Positions 8,974 to 17,368 of a stretch of 64,000 bases of DNA are shown here, in pieces. A program made the position numbers and the translations under genes. The notes under the pieces were generated by a model that ran no database searches, was not told where the DNA came from, and saw only the letters and a program-made list of their open reading frames with translations. Within the stretch, counting starts at the first letter, position 1. Every line of letters starts with the position of its first letter. This DNA is from CBDCUQ01 sp965222835 (GTDB lineage: Bacteria; Pseudomonadota; Alphaproteobacteria; Rhizobiales; Hyphomicrobiaceae): positions 806,001-870,000 of the forward strand of contig CBDCUQ010000003.1 of the NCBI GenBank assembly GCA_965222835.1. Reading direction: 5' to 3'.

Positions 8974-10227
8974 TTACCGGACGCGCTTCCAAAACCTCTC
9001 GAATCGGATGTTGCAGAACCAGCAGTTATCCGACTCCTTCTTGGGCAACGGTGCCGCTGAAAAGTAGAAAACCGATGCACAACCGAGGAGGTTTTCTTCG
9101 GGTATATACCCTACGTGCTGCTGGGCCCGACTGTCGACGGAGTTGTCTCTATTGTCCCCCATCATGAAGTAATGGCCCGCTGGCACGTTGAAGGGCCCGG
9201 CGTCATCAAATCGTCCGCTGCGCCGCAAATCCAAAACCGTATAGCGGACCCCATTGGGGAGTGTCTCCTCGAATGCCGTGATACCTTGCTTATAGCGGCC
9301 GGTATCGTCGATGAAGTCCGCCACCTGTTTGCGCGGTACAGTCGTTCCGTTGATGCGAACCACGCCGCCCTTGATCAGAATCTCGTCGCCGGGTAGGCCG
9401 ATGATGCGCTTAACGTAGTCGGTCTTGTTGTCTTTGGGCAGCTTGAATACGACGATGTCTCCCCGCTGTGGGGCGGCGGCCCGCCAGATCCGTCCTTCGA
9501 AGTCCGGCAACAAGGGGCTGGTGAATTTGCTATAGCCGTAACAGGTCTTATTCGCAAAAAAGTGATCCCCAACCAACAACGTAGGCGTCATCGCCTGGGA
9601 TGGAATGTTGAAGGGCTGCATGACGAAGGACCGTACCGAGAACGCGATCGCCACGAGAACAAGAGTTGGGGCGAGCAGAGTTGCGAGAGATCGAAATACG
9701 CCAAAGTTCTGAACCGCGCCACACGTACGAACTAGGAGAACGATGCTCCAAGTCGCAGCAAGTCCTATCATCGCAAGTGCGATATCCTTGCCGAGCGAGT
9801 CACCATCTTTTTGCTCAGACAACATAGCTGCAAGAAACGAGGGCCCGTAGAAAAGCGACACCCCAATCACAACGGCCAGCCAAAGGACCATTGGCACCAT
9901 CGACCAAGCGTAGGCCGAACGCATCTGTCGAAAACTGGCCTTGCCGCCAAGGCGACGGCCGACCCAGGTGTAAAGCGCGCTAGAAATCACCAGCTGAAAT
10001 AGTCCCAGGATCGGACCAAAGACGAGGGCGATTGCCAGTACACCCCTCCCACTCAAAGGGGAGGTTTCGCTCCAACTGAGGCAGCTGACCACCCCGGCCG
10101 CGGCGCCAAGAAACAAGACCCTGCCGATGTCATTGGTTTGCGTGACTCGCTTGATCGTCTGCTGCGGCTTGAACCAGATTGTCAGCCAAGGACTGGATCT
10201 CCACGTCAAAGCTTCTTCAACGGGCAT
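8974..10227 (-). CDS. Yip1-like membrane domain fused to an S26 signal-peptidase-like domain, catalytic Ser replaced
   Basis: The 417-residue protein has two parts. Residues 1-175 carry about five hydrophobic segments arranged like Yip1 domains. Residues 185-417 match type I signal peptidase: a membrane anchor, PFNIPSQAMTPTLLVGD, RGDIVVFKLP, the Lys box DYVKRIIGLPGD (Lys273), and box E MMGDNRDNSVDSR. In canonical LepB the first box is PSGSM and the Ser before Met is the nucleophile; here that position is Ala212 (codon GCG, read directly). The general-base Lys is retained. It may be inactive, use another Ser such as Ser210, or have a non-protease role. A genome normally has a separate lepB for secretion. 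It is transcribed alone. Confidence 0.85.
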   Translation of the reverse strand: MPVEEALTWRSSPWLTIWFKPQQTIKRVTQTNDIGRVLFLGAAAGVVSCLSWSETSPLSGRGVLAIALVFGPILGLFQLVISSALYTWVGRRLGGKASFRQMRSAYAWSMVPMVLWLAVVIGVSLFYGPSFLAAMLSEQKDGDSLGKDIALAMIGLAATWSIVLLVRTCGAVQNFGVFRSLATLLAPTLVLVAIAFSVRSFVMQPFNIPSQAMTPTLLVGDHFFANKTCYGYSKFTSPLLPDFEGRIWRAAAPQRGDIVVFKLPKDNKTDYVKRIIGLPGDEILIKGGVVRINGTTVPRKQVADFIDDTGRYKQGITAFEETLPNGVRYTVLDLRRSGRFDDAGPFNVPAGHYFMMGDNRDNSVDSRAQQHVGYIPEENLLGCASVFYFSAAPLPKKESDNCWFCNIRFERFWKRVR

Positions 10228-10345
10228 GGCTTATTCCTAACAATAATCATGGAATCGAATTATTCGGTTGGTAGCGACGATAGGCAATTTTTGCGCCGTT
10301 GGTAAGCGGGCCAAACGACGAGGGACCCAGCGTCAAAACGCCAAC

Positions 10346-10367
10346 GGGCCAGGCGGTGGCCTGGCCC
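10346..10367 (-). terminator. Perfect hairpin downstream of the repeat-protein gene
   Basis: GGGCCAGGC and GCCTGGCCC form a perfect 9-bp stem around a 4-base loop. It lies about 60 bp past the stop of the repeat-protein gene on the minus strand. A TTTT run comes only 7 bases after the stem in that direction, so it is a plausible but imperfect intrinsic terminator. Confidence 0.45.
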
Positions 10368-10426
10368 GATGCGTACCAAAGGGGCAGTGTGTTGCGTCGT
10401 GCTTTTGCGCGGCGCCTTGAAGTGGC

Positions 10427-11224
10427 TTAGTCGATGAAGTGCTGGTGGCCGAGCGTTCCGGTCTCGATCAGCGGGCCACCGATGCGGCCGGGGAAGCGTG
10501 ACCACAAGTGTTGGGGGCGGGGCACGCCCGTTGTGGCGAGCCGCGACCGGTGGGCGCGTTGGACGGCGGTGATAGAAGCCGCGATCTCGGCGTTGCGCGC
10601 GTCGGTAAAGCGCGTTTCGCGGGCGGCCTCATAAGCTGCGAGGGAAATCTTAATCTCCCTATTGCGTGCGGTGATGAAGCGGGCTTCGCCGGCCGCCGCA
10701 TAAATTGCGAGCGACGCTTCGATTTCAGCGTTGCGGGCTTCGACAAAATGCGCTTCGCGGGCGGCTTCATAGGCTGCGCGAGATGCCTCGATTTGGGCGG
10801 TACGCCATTCGAAGAACGCCAACTCGCGGGCGGCCTCATAAACCGCAACTGACACTTCAATCTCCGCGTTGCGGGCCGCAACAAATTTTGCCTCCTGGGC
10901 AGCCTCATAGGCTGCAAGCGATGCCTCAATCTCTGCGTTGCGCGCTTCCCAGAAGGCCAGTTCGCGTGCGGCCTGACCCACAGCGAGCGAAGCCTCGATC
11001 TCGGCATTGCGGGCCCTGGCGAAGCGCGCTCTGCGATGTGCCTCGTAGGCGGCGGCGACGTAGTTGATTTCTAAGTTTCTAGCGACTGTCTCGGATTGAA
11101 TCGACGAAACCGGCGGGCAGGAAAGCTCGCTGACACAGACCGGTCCGGTGACGGCAGGCGAAAATTGCCCGACGCTGAGAAGAGATGCGGTGCAGACCGC
11201 AAATAAAGAGCTGACGCGTGACAT
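10427..11224 (-). CDS. Secreted protein of eight 23-residue tandem repeats
   Basis: From the ATG at 11224 (AAGGGG 8 bases upstream; a TTG 15 bases earlier is also in frame) the 265-residue product starts with a signal peptide, MSRVSSLFAVCTASLLSVG. A short Cys-containing segment follows. The body is eight consecutive 23-residue repeats with the consensus ARNAEIEASLAAYEAARE, then a variable pentad ending in an aromatic and an acidic residue. The repeats predict continuous amphipathic helix, so an extended helical or coiled-coil rod in the periplasm or outside the cell. A tail of about 35 residues rich in Arg, Pro and His follows. I do not know a described family with this repeat. Confidence 0.75.
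   Translation of the reverse strand: MSRVSSLFAVCTASLLSVGQFSPAVTGPVCVSELSCPPVSSIQSETVARNLEINYVAAAYEAHRRARFARARNAEIEASLAVGQAARELAFWEARNAEIEASLAAYEAAQEAKFVAARNAEIEVSVAVYEAARELAFFEWRTAQIEASRAAYEAAREAHFVEARNAEIEASLAIYAAAGEARFITARNREIKISLAAYEAARETRFTDARNAEIAASITAVQRAHRSRLATTGVPRPQHLWSRFPGRIGGPLIETGTLGHQHFID
10532..11083 (-). repeat. Eight 69-bp in-frame coding repeats
   Basis: Eight units of exactly 69 bp encode 23-residue repeats with no gaps. Most begin Ala-Arg-Asn-Ala-Glu-Ile-Glu; the first reads ARNLEIN, the fifth WRTAQIE and the seventh ARNREIK. The units differ enough at the DNA level to be old, but the period is kept perfectly, which argues for selection on helical phase. Confidence 0.85.
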
Positions 11225-11572
11225 GATGAACCCCTTCAATCGTTCGCGTTGGCGGCGTGGACGCGATGAAGTTCATTGAACCGCTGGCTCTTTAAAACTT
11301 TCTGCAAATTGGTCACGACTCGTCAATCATGACAAAAAATCGCGCGGCTTTTTCGGATTATGGTTAGCAAACACTTTATTTCTATGGGGCTTGTGCTCAC
11401 AACTTGGCCCTTTGAGATGTTGCGAAAACGATTTGAAAGCCTGGGCTGGCGACCTTTCCAGGGTCTTTCCCTCGTCGACGTGCGCGCGCCCTGCGTGCTA
11501 GGTACGGTCACGATCGCAGAGCCATCGGACGCGCTGTCCGGGGGATTGGCTCAGACAAGCTGGGGGGCGTCT
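11225..11572. other. Divergent intergenic region, repeat protein / glutamate receptor
   Basis: About 350 bases separate two divergent genes. The stretch at 11285-11400 is visibly more AT-rich than its surroundings and probably holds promoters. The receptor frame is open back to 11360, but the residues before 11573 do not look like protein of the family, and the signal peptide starts at 11573. I see no other gene. Confidence 0.45.
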
Positions 11573-12694
11573 ATGAAGACAGGTCGCGCGGCGCGGTTCT
11601 CCGCCCTAATTTTCCTATTGGCGCTCGTGCCGGGCCTTGGCGGGTTGATGCAGAGCGCTCAGGCCCAGGAAGGCGGTGCAACATCCCCACAACAGCTCAC
11701 GGTGGCGACGCGCGTGGTGCCGCCGCTCGTCGTGCGGGACGGCGATAAGCTTTCAGGATTCAGTATCGATCTTTGGGAAGAGATCGCCAAACGCATCGGC
11801 CTCACCTACTCGTATATCGAAAGCCCCGACGTGCAGTCGCTGTTGCGGAGCGTCGATAATGGCGACGCCGATCTTGCAGTTTCCGCGATTTCCATTACCG
11901 CCGATCGGGCGCTTATCTATGATTTCTCGATGCCCATTCTCGATGCGGGATTGCAGGTCATGGTACGCAGCGACGGCAACATCGGGACGAGCAATCCGCT
12001 CGAGGGTCTGACGACGTTGATCCTCTCGCCTGCGTTGCTCGTCTGGCTTGGCGTCGCGGCGCTCCTGGTCGTTATTCCTGCTCATGTATTCTGGCTGGTT
12101 GAGCGCCGCCACTCGCATGGCCTCATTCGTACCAGATCCTATTTCCCTGGAATCTTTCAGGCTATGTGGTGGACGGCGGGCGCGCTATTGGCGCAGGCCG
12201 ACGAGATGCCCCGCCACTGGATGGCGCGGCTGATGGCCTTTGTCTGGATGTTCGTTGGCGTGGTGTTCGTTGCATACTATACGGCCCAGCTGACTGCAGA
12301 CTTGACGGTACAGGAGTTCCAAGGCGCGATCTCGGGGCCAGATGATCTTCCCGGAAAGAAGGTTGCTACAACGCGCGGCAGCACGGCAGCTGCCTACGTC
12401 AGGAAGCTGCATGGACGGCTGACGGAGGTTGAGGATATCTCGGATGCCTACGATGCGCTTATCAAAGGCAAGGTTGACGCAGTTGTGTTCGATGCTCCCG
12501 TACTCTTGTCTTATGCCGCCGGCGAAGGGAAGGGTCGCGTGCGGGCCGTTGGACAAATCTTCCGCAAGGAGGATTACGGCATCGCGTTCAAGCCTCTAAA
12601 TCCGTTGCGCCGCAAAGTCGACGCGACCCTTCTCGCCATTCGCGAAGATGGGACTTTCGATACGATCTATGACAAGTGGTTTTCGAGCAAATAA
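11573..12694 (+). CDS. Prokaryotic ionotropic glutamate receptor-like channel
   Basis: The 373 residues show the GluR0 layout: signal peptide (1-32), S1 half of a periplasmic binding domain (about 40-145), M1 (150-176), pore loop (193-211), M2 (215-246) and S2 half (250-373). Ligand-binding residues of amino-acid receptors appear conserved: Arg112 in ITADRALIYDFSMP, Ser270-Thr271 in TRGSTAA, and Asp307 in VVFDAPVLL. The pore lacks the TVGYG filter of GluR0 and instead reads GALLAQADEMP, followed by YYTAQLTADLTVQ, which resembles animal kainate/AMPA receptors (GALMQQ... and SYTANLAAFLTVE). GGGGGG before the ATG supports the start. It might also be annotated as a transporter substrate-binding protein, but the M1-P-M2 insert rules out a soluble protein. 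Confidence 0.85.
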   Translation: MKTGRAARFSALIFLLALVPGLGGLMQSAQAQEGGATSPQQLTVATRVVPPLVVRDGDKLSGFSIDLWEEIAKRIGLTYSYIESPDVQSLLRSVDNGDADLAVSAISITADRALIYDFSMPILDAGLQVMVRSDGNIGTSNPLEGLTTLILSPALLVWLGVAALLVVIPAHVFWLVERRHSHGLIRTRSYFPGIFQAMWWTAGALLAQADEMPRHWMARLMAFVWMFVGVVFVAYYTAQLTADLTVQEFQGAISGPDDLPGKKVATTRGSTAAAYVRKLHGRLTEVEDISDAYDALIKGKVDAVVFDAPVLLSYAAGEGKGRVRAVGQIFRKEDYGIAFKPLNPLRRKVDATLLAIREDGTFDTIYDKWFSSK

Positions 12695-12702
12695 TTGACG
12701 GA

Positions 12703-13266
12703 TTACCGGGGCGCGCGTTTGGCCAGAATCCGTTGTAGGGTCCGTCGGTGCATATTGAGACGGCGGGCGGTCTCAGAAACATTGCGGTTGCAGAGCTCAT
12801 AGACGCGCTGGATGTGCTCCCAGCGCACGCGATCTGCCGACATTGGATTTTCCGGAGGGGGGGCTTTTGTGTTCGCCGGCGCCAATAGCGCATCCGTCAC
12901 ATCGTCAGCATCCGCAGGCTTGGCAAGGTAATCGACCGCCCCGAGCTTTACGGCGGAGACGGCGGTCGCGATATTTCCATAGCCGGTCAGCACGACGATG
13001 CGCGCATTCGGCCGTAGGCGCGTCAGCTCGGCGATGAGGTCGAGGCCGTTTCCGTCTTCGAGTCGCATATCAAACACGGCAAAGGCCGGTGCCTTTTGGC
13101 GCATGAGATCGATTCCCTCAGCGACCGTATGTGCACCGCGAACGTCGAAACCGCGCTGTTCCATGGCCCGCAGGAGCCGCTGTAGAAAGGGCCGATCGTC
13201 ATCGACAATGATAAGCGACCGGTCCTCTGGTAGCTCGTCCTGCCGGAATGAAAGATCTTCGGTCAC
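12703..13266 (-). CDS. actR: Redox response regulator ActR/RegA/PrrA
   Basis: The 187-residue protein has a receiver domain (residues 17-130) with the acidic pocket IVDDDRP, phosphoacceptor Asp66 in FAVFDMRLEDGNG, Thr94 and Lys116 (YLAKP). A Pro-rich linker follows, then a Fis-type helix-turn-helix (NVSETARRLNMHRRTLQRIL, about 158-180). This compact receiver-linker-HTH architecture is that of RegA/ActR/PrrA, the global redox regulators of carbon fixation, respiration and photosynthesis genes. It lies downstream of its sensor gene on the same strand with a 111-bp gap, and is convergent with the glutamate receptor gene, 8 bp away. Confidence 0.93.
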   Translation of the reverse strand: MTEDLSFRQDELPEDRSLIIVDDDRPFLQRLLRAMEQRGFDVRGAHTVAEGIDLMRQKAPAFAVFDMRLEDGNGLDLIAELTRLRPNARIVVLTGYGNIATAVSAVKLGAVDYLAKPADADDVTDALLAPANTKAPPPENPMSADRVRWEHIQRVYELCNRNVSETARRLNMHRRTLQRILAKRAPR

Positions 13267-13377
13267 GAATTCACTCCTTTTGTCTCAATCGAATTATAGT
13301 CTGCTGGAGCCAAGCGCCAAGCGGAATGTGACTTGCGTTAATGCAACCAAAGTCAAGAAGACGCCGGGTTGACCCGC

Positions 13378-14769
13378 TTAACGTGGCCGTCCCTCCGTTT
13401 TTGGTGGACTGGCGGGGGCTTCAAAGGCTGAACGGTGCCAAAAAATGCGCACAGTGGCACCTGTCTCAGGGGGCGTGCGGTTTTCAAGTGAGATGCGCGC
13501 GCCAGACCGCTCAAGCAACGTCTTGGCGATAAAGAACCCGAGGCCAAGACCCGATAGCTTCGTCCCGTGCCGCCTTATTGCCCCGGCCGGACGCGTCGTC
13601 ACGTAGGGCTCTCCGAGCGTGTCGATGATGTCCGGCTTGAAGCCAGGCCCATCATCGACGATTTCGACGAGGACAAACTGGTTATCCCATTGCGCGTTTA
13701 TGTCGACACGGGATTGGGCGAAATCAACGGCATTTTCGATAATATTACCAATGCCGTAGATGACGCCCGGCCGCCTTACGGCGACCGGAACCTTGGCGCC
13801 CGGTCCTTCCAAATCCGCCACCGGTGCAGCAGATATTTTGATGGGGACACGGCCCCCCTCATAAGGGGCGGCTGCCTCTGTCAGCATTTCGACGACGAGC
13901 ACTGAATCGTGAAGCGGGTCCTGCTCGGAGGGATGGCGCGTGAGTTTGCGCAGGATCTCACGGCATCGTTCCGCCTGTTCGCGCAGGAGTTCGATGTCCT
14001 CGCGGTAGGGACTCTCTTTGTTGATCTGACCTACAAGTTCTTTTGTGACGACCGTTATGGTTGACAGCGGCGTTCCAAGCTCGTGGGCCGCCGCGGCCGC
14101 GAGTCCATCAAGCGCATGCAGCTTCTGCTCGCGTGCCAGGACATGCTCGGTCGCGGCAAGAGCGGCCGACATCTGCCGGCCTTCCTTGGCGAGCCGCCAA
14201 CCGTAGAGCGCAAGAAACGTCATTCCGGATACGACGGCAGCAAGAGCACCCACGCGATACAATACCGGGTGGTCGATCGGCGTGGCTTCGTGCCATGGAA
14301 GCGGCCACGATTGCCATGTGATACCGGCCGTTGCGAGTGCGGCTAACAGGCCCAGCATTATTGTGTTCGCCAACGGCAACGACGCGGCAGACACCGTTAC
14401 CGGCGCGACAATGAGCATCGTGAAGGGATTGTCGATGCCGCCCGTCAGATAGAGGAGCATGGCAAGTTGGAGAATATCGTAGGCAAGCAGAAGCGTTGCA
14501 AATCGTACGGAAAGACGGTGTCGCGCCGGATAGCGGATGGCGAGAAAGACGTTCAGCCATGCCGAAATGGCGACGAGGGCAAAGCACAGGCCAAGTGGTA
14601 GCGGAAAGCGTAAAACGGCGGCCACAAAGCTAATTGTGATGAATTGCCCGAAAACGGCAAACCAACGCAGCCGGACGATGGTCTGCAGGCGCAACCTGCT
14701 GCCGTCTGGGGGGACAAGCTCCGAATCGGATTTCGCAAGAATATTCGGCGTCACACTTAAGACTTCCAT
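13378..14769 (-). CDS. actS: Redox sensor histidine kinase ActS/RegB/PrrB
   Basis: From the ATG at 14769 the product is 463 residues. Six hydrophobic segments (about 35-195) include the quinone-site motif GGIDNPF (residues 110-116), typical of RegB. The H-box is AAAAAHELGTPLSTI with His229, and the ATP-binding domain has NIIENAVDFA, VDDGPGF and GLGLGFFIAK. An upstream GTG at 14841 would add 24 residues of unlikely sequence. The kinase and ActR form the redox pair, and the divergent neighbour encodes SenC/Sco, as in other alphaproteobacteria. The redox-active Cys of RegB near the H-box is not evident, so sensing may rely on the quinone site. Confidence 0.93.
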   Translation of the reverse strand: MEVLSVTPNILAKSDSELVPPDGSRLRLQTIVRLRWFAVFGQFITISFVAAVLRFPLPLGLCFALVAISAWLNVFLAIRYPARHRLSVRFATLLLAYDILQLAMLLYLTGGIDNPFTMLIVAPVTVSAASLPLANTIMLGLLAALATAGITWQSWPLPWHEATPIDHPVLYRVGALAAVVSGMTFLALYGWRLAKEGRQMSAALAATEHVLAREQKLHALDGLAAAAAHELGTPLSTITVVTKELVGQINKESPYREDIELLREQAERCREILRKLTRHPSEQDPLHDSVLVVEMLTEAAAPYEGGRVPIKISAAPVADLEGPGAKVPVAVRRPGVIYGIGNIIENAVDFAQSRVDINAQWDNQFVLVEIVDDGPGFKPDIIDTLGEPYVTTRPAGAIRRHGTKLSGLGLGFFIAKTLLERSGARISLENRTPPETGATVRIFWHRSAFEAPASPPKTEGRPR

Positions 14770-15054
14770 TTCGTGCCCCAGTTCAGCCGACCGCGGGCCG
14801 AAGTTCCGGGGCAGTGCGGACGTTATGCCAGATTGCAGCACCTTGCCAGAGGAGGTTCGATATTACAGATAGCTGCCGCGCGGTCACGACGGCCAATGGA
14901 CAGCCGGAGGATCGCTTTGTAGACCGCGTTATGGTTTATACGGGCATCTCTTTCATCACCGGATGATGGAGATGTGTGCAACGCTTGTATGCGGACGCTA
15001 AACTTTCGGGGCCGAGCAGATGCTCGTGCTTGGAACGAAGAAAGAGGATCGCTC

Positions 15055-15663
15055 ATGCCTGTTCGTCGTCTGATCATGGTCCTCGGCGGCCTCCTTGTTG
15101 GAGCCGCCGCCGCCGTCATTCTCCTCGACCATTCGGGGACGGGTGGGGGAACCGGCAACGTCGTGACGACGTCCGGGAAAGCTCTCATCGGTGGACCGTT
15201 CCGTCTCACTGACGCCAGCGGCAAGGAGGTGACCGAAAAAGATTTCGCCGGCCGTCCAATGCTTGTCTATTTTGGATTCACCAACTGTCCCGACATCTGC
15301 CCCTCCGGCCTACAGATTATTTCCGCGGCACTCGACAAACTCGGACCAGCCGGAAAGGATATTGTACCGATCTTTATTTCGCTTGATCCGGAGCGCGATA
15401 CACCCGAAGTGATGGGCGCGTACGTCAAGAGCTTTCATCCGAGGATCGTCGGTCTTACTGGCACACAGGATGAAATTGCGGCGGTTGCGAAAGCGTACCG
15501 AGTCTACTACGCGAAAGTCTCCGATGCGGGATCGGCCGGCAGCTACAGCATCGACCACAGCGGCTTCATGTATCTCATGGACCGGTCCGGCCAGTTCCGG
15601 CAGCACTTCCCGCATAGCGTGACTGTGGAGAAGTTGGCCGAGGCCTTGCCTAAAGTCATGTAA
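15055..15663 (+). CDS. senC: SCO1/SenC copper chaperone for cytochrome oxidase
   Basis: The 202-residue protein has an N-terminal membrane anchor (about residues 5-24) and a thioredoxin-like domain in the periplasm. The copper ligands are visible: Cys78 and Cys82 in FTNCPDICPSG and His168 in SIDHSGFMYL. The family delivers copper to the CuA centre of cytochrome c oxidase. AGAGGA about 7 bases before the ATG at 15055 supports that start. It is divergent from actS, and senC is a frequent partner of regB/regA in this class, where it links respiratory state to the two-component signal. Confidence 0.92.
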   Translation: MPVRRLIMVLGGLLVGAAAAVILLDHSGTGGGTGNVVTTSGKALIGGPFRLTDASGKEVTEKDFAGRPMLVYFGFTNCPDICPSGLQIISAALDKLGPAGKDIVPIFISLDPERDTPEVMGAYVKSFHPRIVGLTGTQDEIAAVAKAYRVYYAKVSDAGSAGSYSIDHSGFMYLMDRSGQFRQHFPHSVTVEKLAEALPKVM

Positions 15664-15858
15664 CCACATTGCAACTTTGGACCATTGCCCGAATCGGGCA
15701 TGCTCGGCTTCTGTGGATAAGTTTCGGCGCAACACCAAGAGACACGCAGGACGCAGCAAGGTCCTGTGCGGGTTGTTGCGGCCCCAAGAACGGCCACGAG
15801 GAGGGACCCCGGCAGGTAGTTGGCTCTGCTTTATCCGGGAGGCAAGGGGGAAGGGTTT

Positions 15859-17094
15859 ATGCTCTATCACTGGTATGAGCTGGGCCATGCGGCGGTCCGG
15901 CCCGCGCGGGCTGCTGCCGGTTCGATGCGGCTCTTCCTCAATCATCCCCTCAATCCGCTTGCTCACACGCCGGTAGGACGGCATGCGGCGGCGGCTAGCG
16001 AAGTTTTCGAACGTGCAACGCGCCGCTATTCGCGGCCGGAGTTTGGGTTGGGCTACACCACGGTGGGCGGCACCAGTGTCGCCGTCTCCGAAGAGGTTGT
16101 CTTCGAATCCCCCTTTTGCCGTGTGATCCGATTTAAGCGCAATCTCAGGTGTGCGCGGAATACCGGGGATCCGCGCATTCTCCTATTTGCGCCTATGTCC
16201 GGCCATTATGCGACGCTCTTGCGTGGTACCGTCGAAGCGTTGCTGCCCGATCACGACGTCTACATCACCGACTGGAAGAATGCGCGTGATGTGCCAATCA
16301 CAGCCGGCGAATTCGGACTTGACGATTATGTTGACACCGTTCGCGCTATTCTCAGCACGCTTGGCGGCGATCTTCACGTCTTTGCTGTATGCCAACCGGG
16401 CGTGCCGGTTCTCGCCGCGCTGGCGCTAATCGAAGAGGACGGTGATCCGGCCCGGCCGAAGAGCGTGTCAATGGCCAGCAGCCCAATCGACACGCGCGTC
16501 AGCCCCACGCTCGTCAATCAGGTTGCCGTACAACGGGGGACCAACTGGTTCCGGAACAACGTGATCACCATGGTGCCCTGGCCAAACCCGGGCGCGGGCC
16601 GGACTGTCTATCCCGGCTTTCTGCAGCTTTCTGGGTTCATGTCGATGAACCTAAACCGGCATGCCAACGCGCATAAGGACCTGTTCCTCGACCTTGTTCG
16701 TGGCGACGGTGACTCGGCGGAGAAGCACCGCGAGTTCTATGATGAATATCTTGCGGTCATGGACCTGGCTGCCGAATTTTACCTCGATACATTGGAAACG
16801 GTCTTCGTCCGGCATGACCTGCCACGCGGCGAGATGCGCGTGCGCAATCGCCGGATCGATCCATCGAAAATTCACCGCACCCCGCTCTTTACGATTGAAG
16901 GGGAAAAGGACGACATCACGGGCATCGGTCAATGCCGGGCCGCACATGACATATGTTCCAATCTCGATCCCGCATTAAAGCATCACTTCGAATGCCCTGG
17001 TGTGGGACATTATGGCGTGTTCAACGGCTCGCGGTTCCGGGCCGAGATCCTGCCGCGTCTCAAAGCCTTCATCCGTAGCGCCGAAACGCTTTGA
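15859..17094 (+). CDS. phaZ: Intracellular polyhydroxyalkanoate depolymerase
   Basis: The 411-residue protein matches the intracellular PHB depolymerase family, which mobilises storage granules in the cytoplasm. It begins MLYHWYELGHAAVRP, contains APMSGHYATLLRGTVEALLP and DVYITDW, and has the nucleophile elbow VCQPGVP with Cys178 in place of the usual Ser. A catalytic Cys is known for this depolymerase group, so this is not a defect. The end carries GVGHYGVFNGSRFR with the catalytic His. A purine-rich GGGGGAAGGG just before the ATG at 15859 supports the start. PHB turnover supplies crotonyl-CoA-level intermediates that feed the ethylmalonyl-CoA pathway. Confidence 0.92.
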   Translation: MLYHWYELGHAAVRPARAAAGSMRLFLNHPLNPLAHTPVGRHAAAASEVFERATRRYSRPEFGLGYTTVGGTSVAVSEEVVFESPFCRVIRFKRNLRCARNTGDPRILLFAPMSGHYATLLRGTVEALLPDHDVYITDWKNARDVPITAGEFGLDDYVDTVRAILSTLGGDLHVFAVCQPGVPVLAALALIEEDGDPARPKSVSMASSPIDTRVSPTLVNQVAVQRGTNWFRNNVITMVPWPNPGAGRTVYPGFLQLSGFMSMNLNRHANAHKDLFLDLVRGDGDSAEKHREFYDEYLAVMDLAAEFYLDTLETVFVRHDLPRGEMRVRNRRIDPSKIHRTPLFTIEGEKDDITGIGQCRAAHDICSNLDPALKHHFECPGVGHYGVFNGSRFRAEILPRLKAFIRSAETL

Positions 17095-17368
17095 CAACTT
17101 GGCGGCAAAGATAGTCCGCCGTTCGTTACAACATACTTCTGCCGCGATCCGAGCGTTGGTCGTCGATGGGGCACTGGTGCAACACTCAATCGGTCGCTCG
17201 CGCCCTCTACAGCATTGGCGCTGGAGACGCACGCCGCACCTTTGCTAGGAATGTCAGTGAAGCTTGCGCGGCACGAAGGCTCGAGAGGGCTCTTGCCTTC
17301 GAACCCAACCAAGGCAGAGCCGATGGCACCGTCTCGTAGCTTTGCAGTCGTGTGCACTGGGGTCATTG

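Noticed and set aside
10532..11083. Regular repeats considered as a CRISPR array
   Set aside because: Units are 69 bp without spacers, stay in frame and encode a conserved 23-residue peptide repeat, so they are coding repeats.
15859..17094. PHA depolymerase with a missing catalytic Ser
   Set aside because: The Cys in VCQPG is the known nucleophile in intracellular PHB depolymerases, so this is normal for the family.
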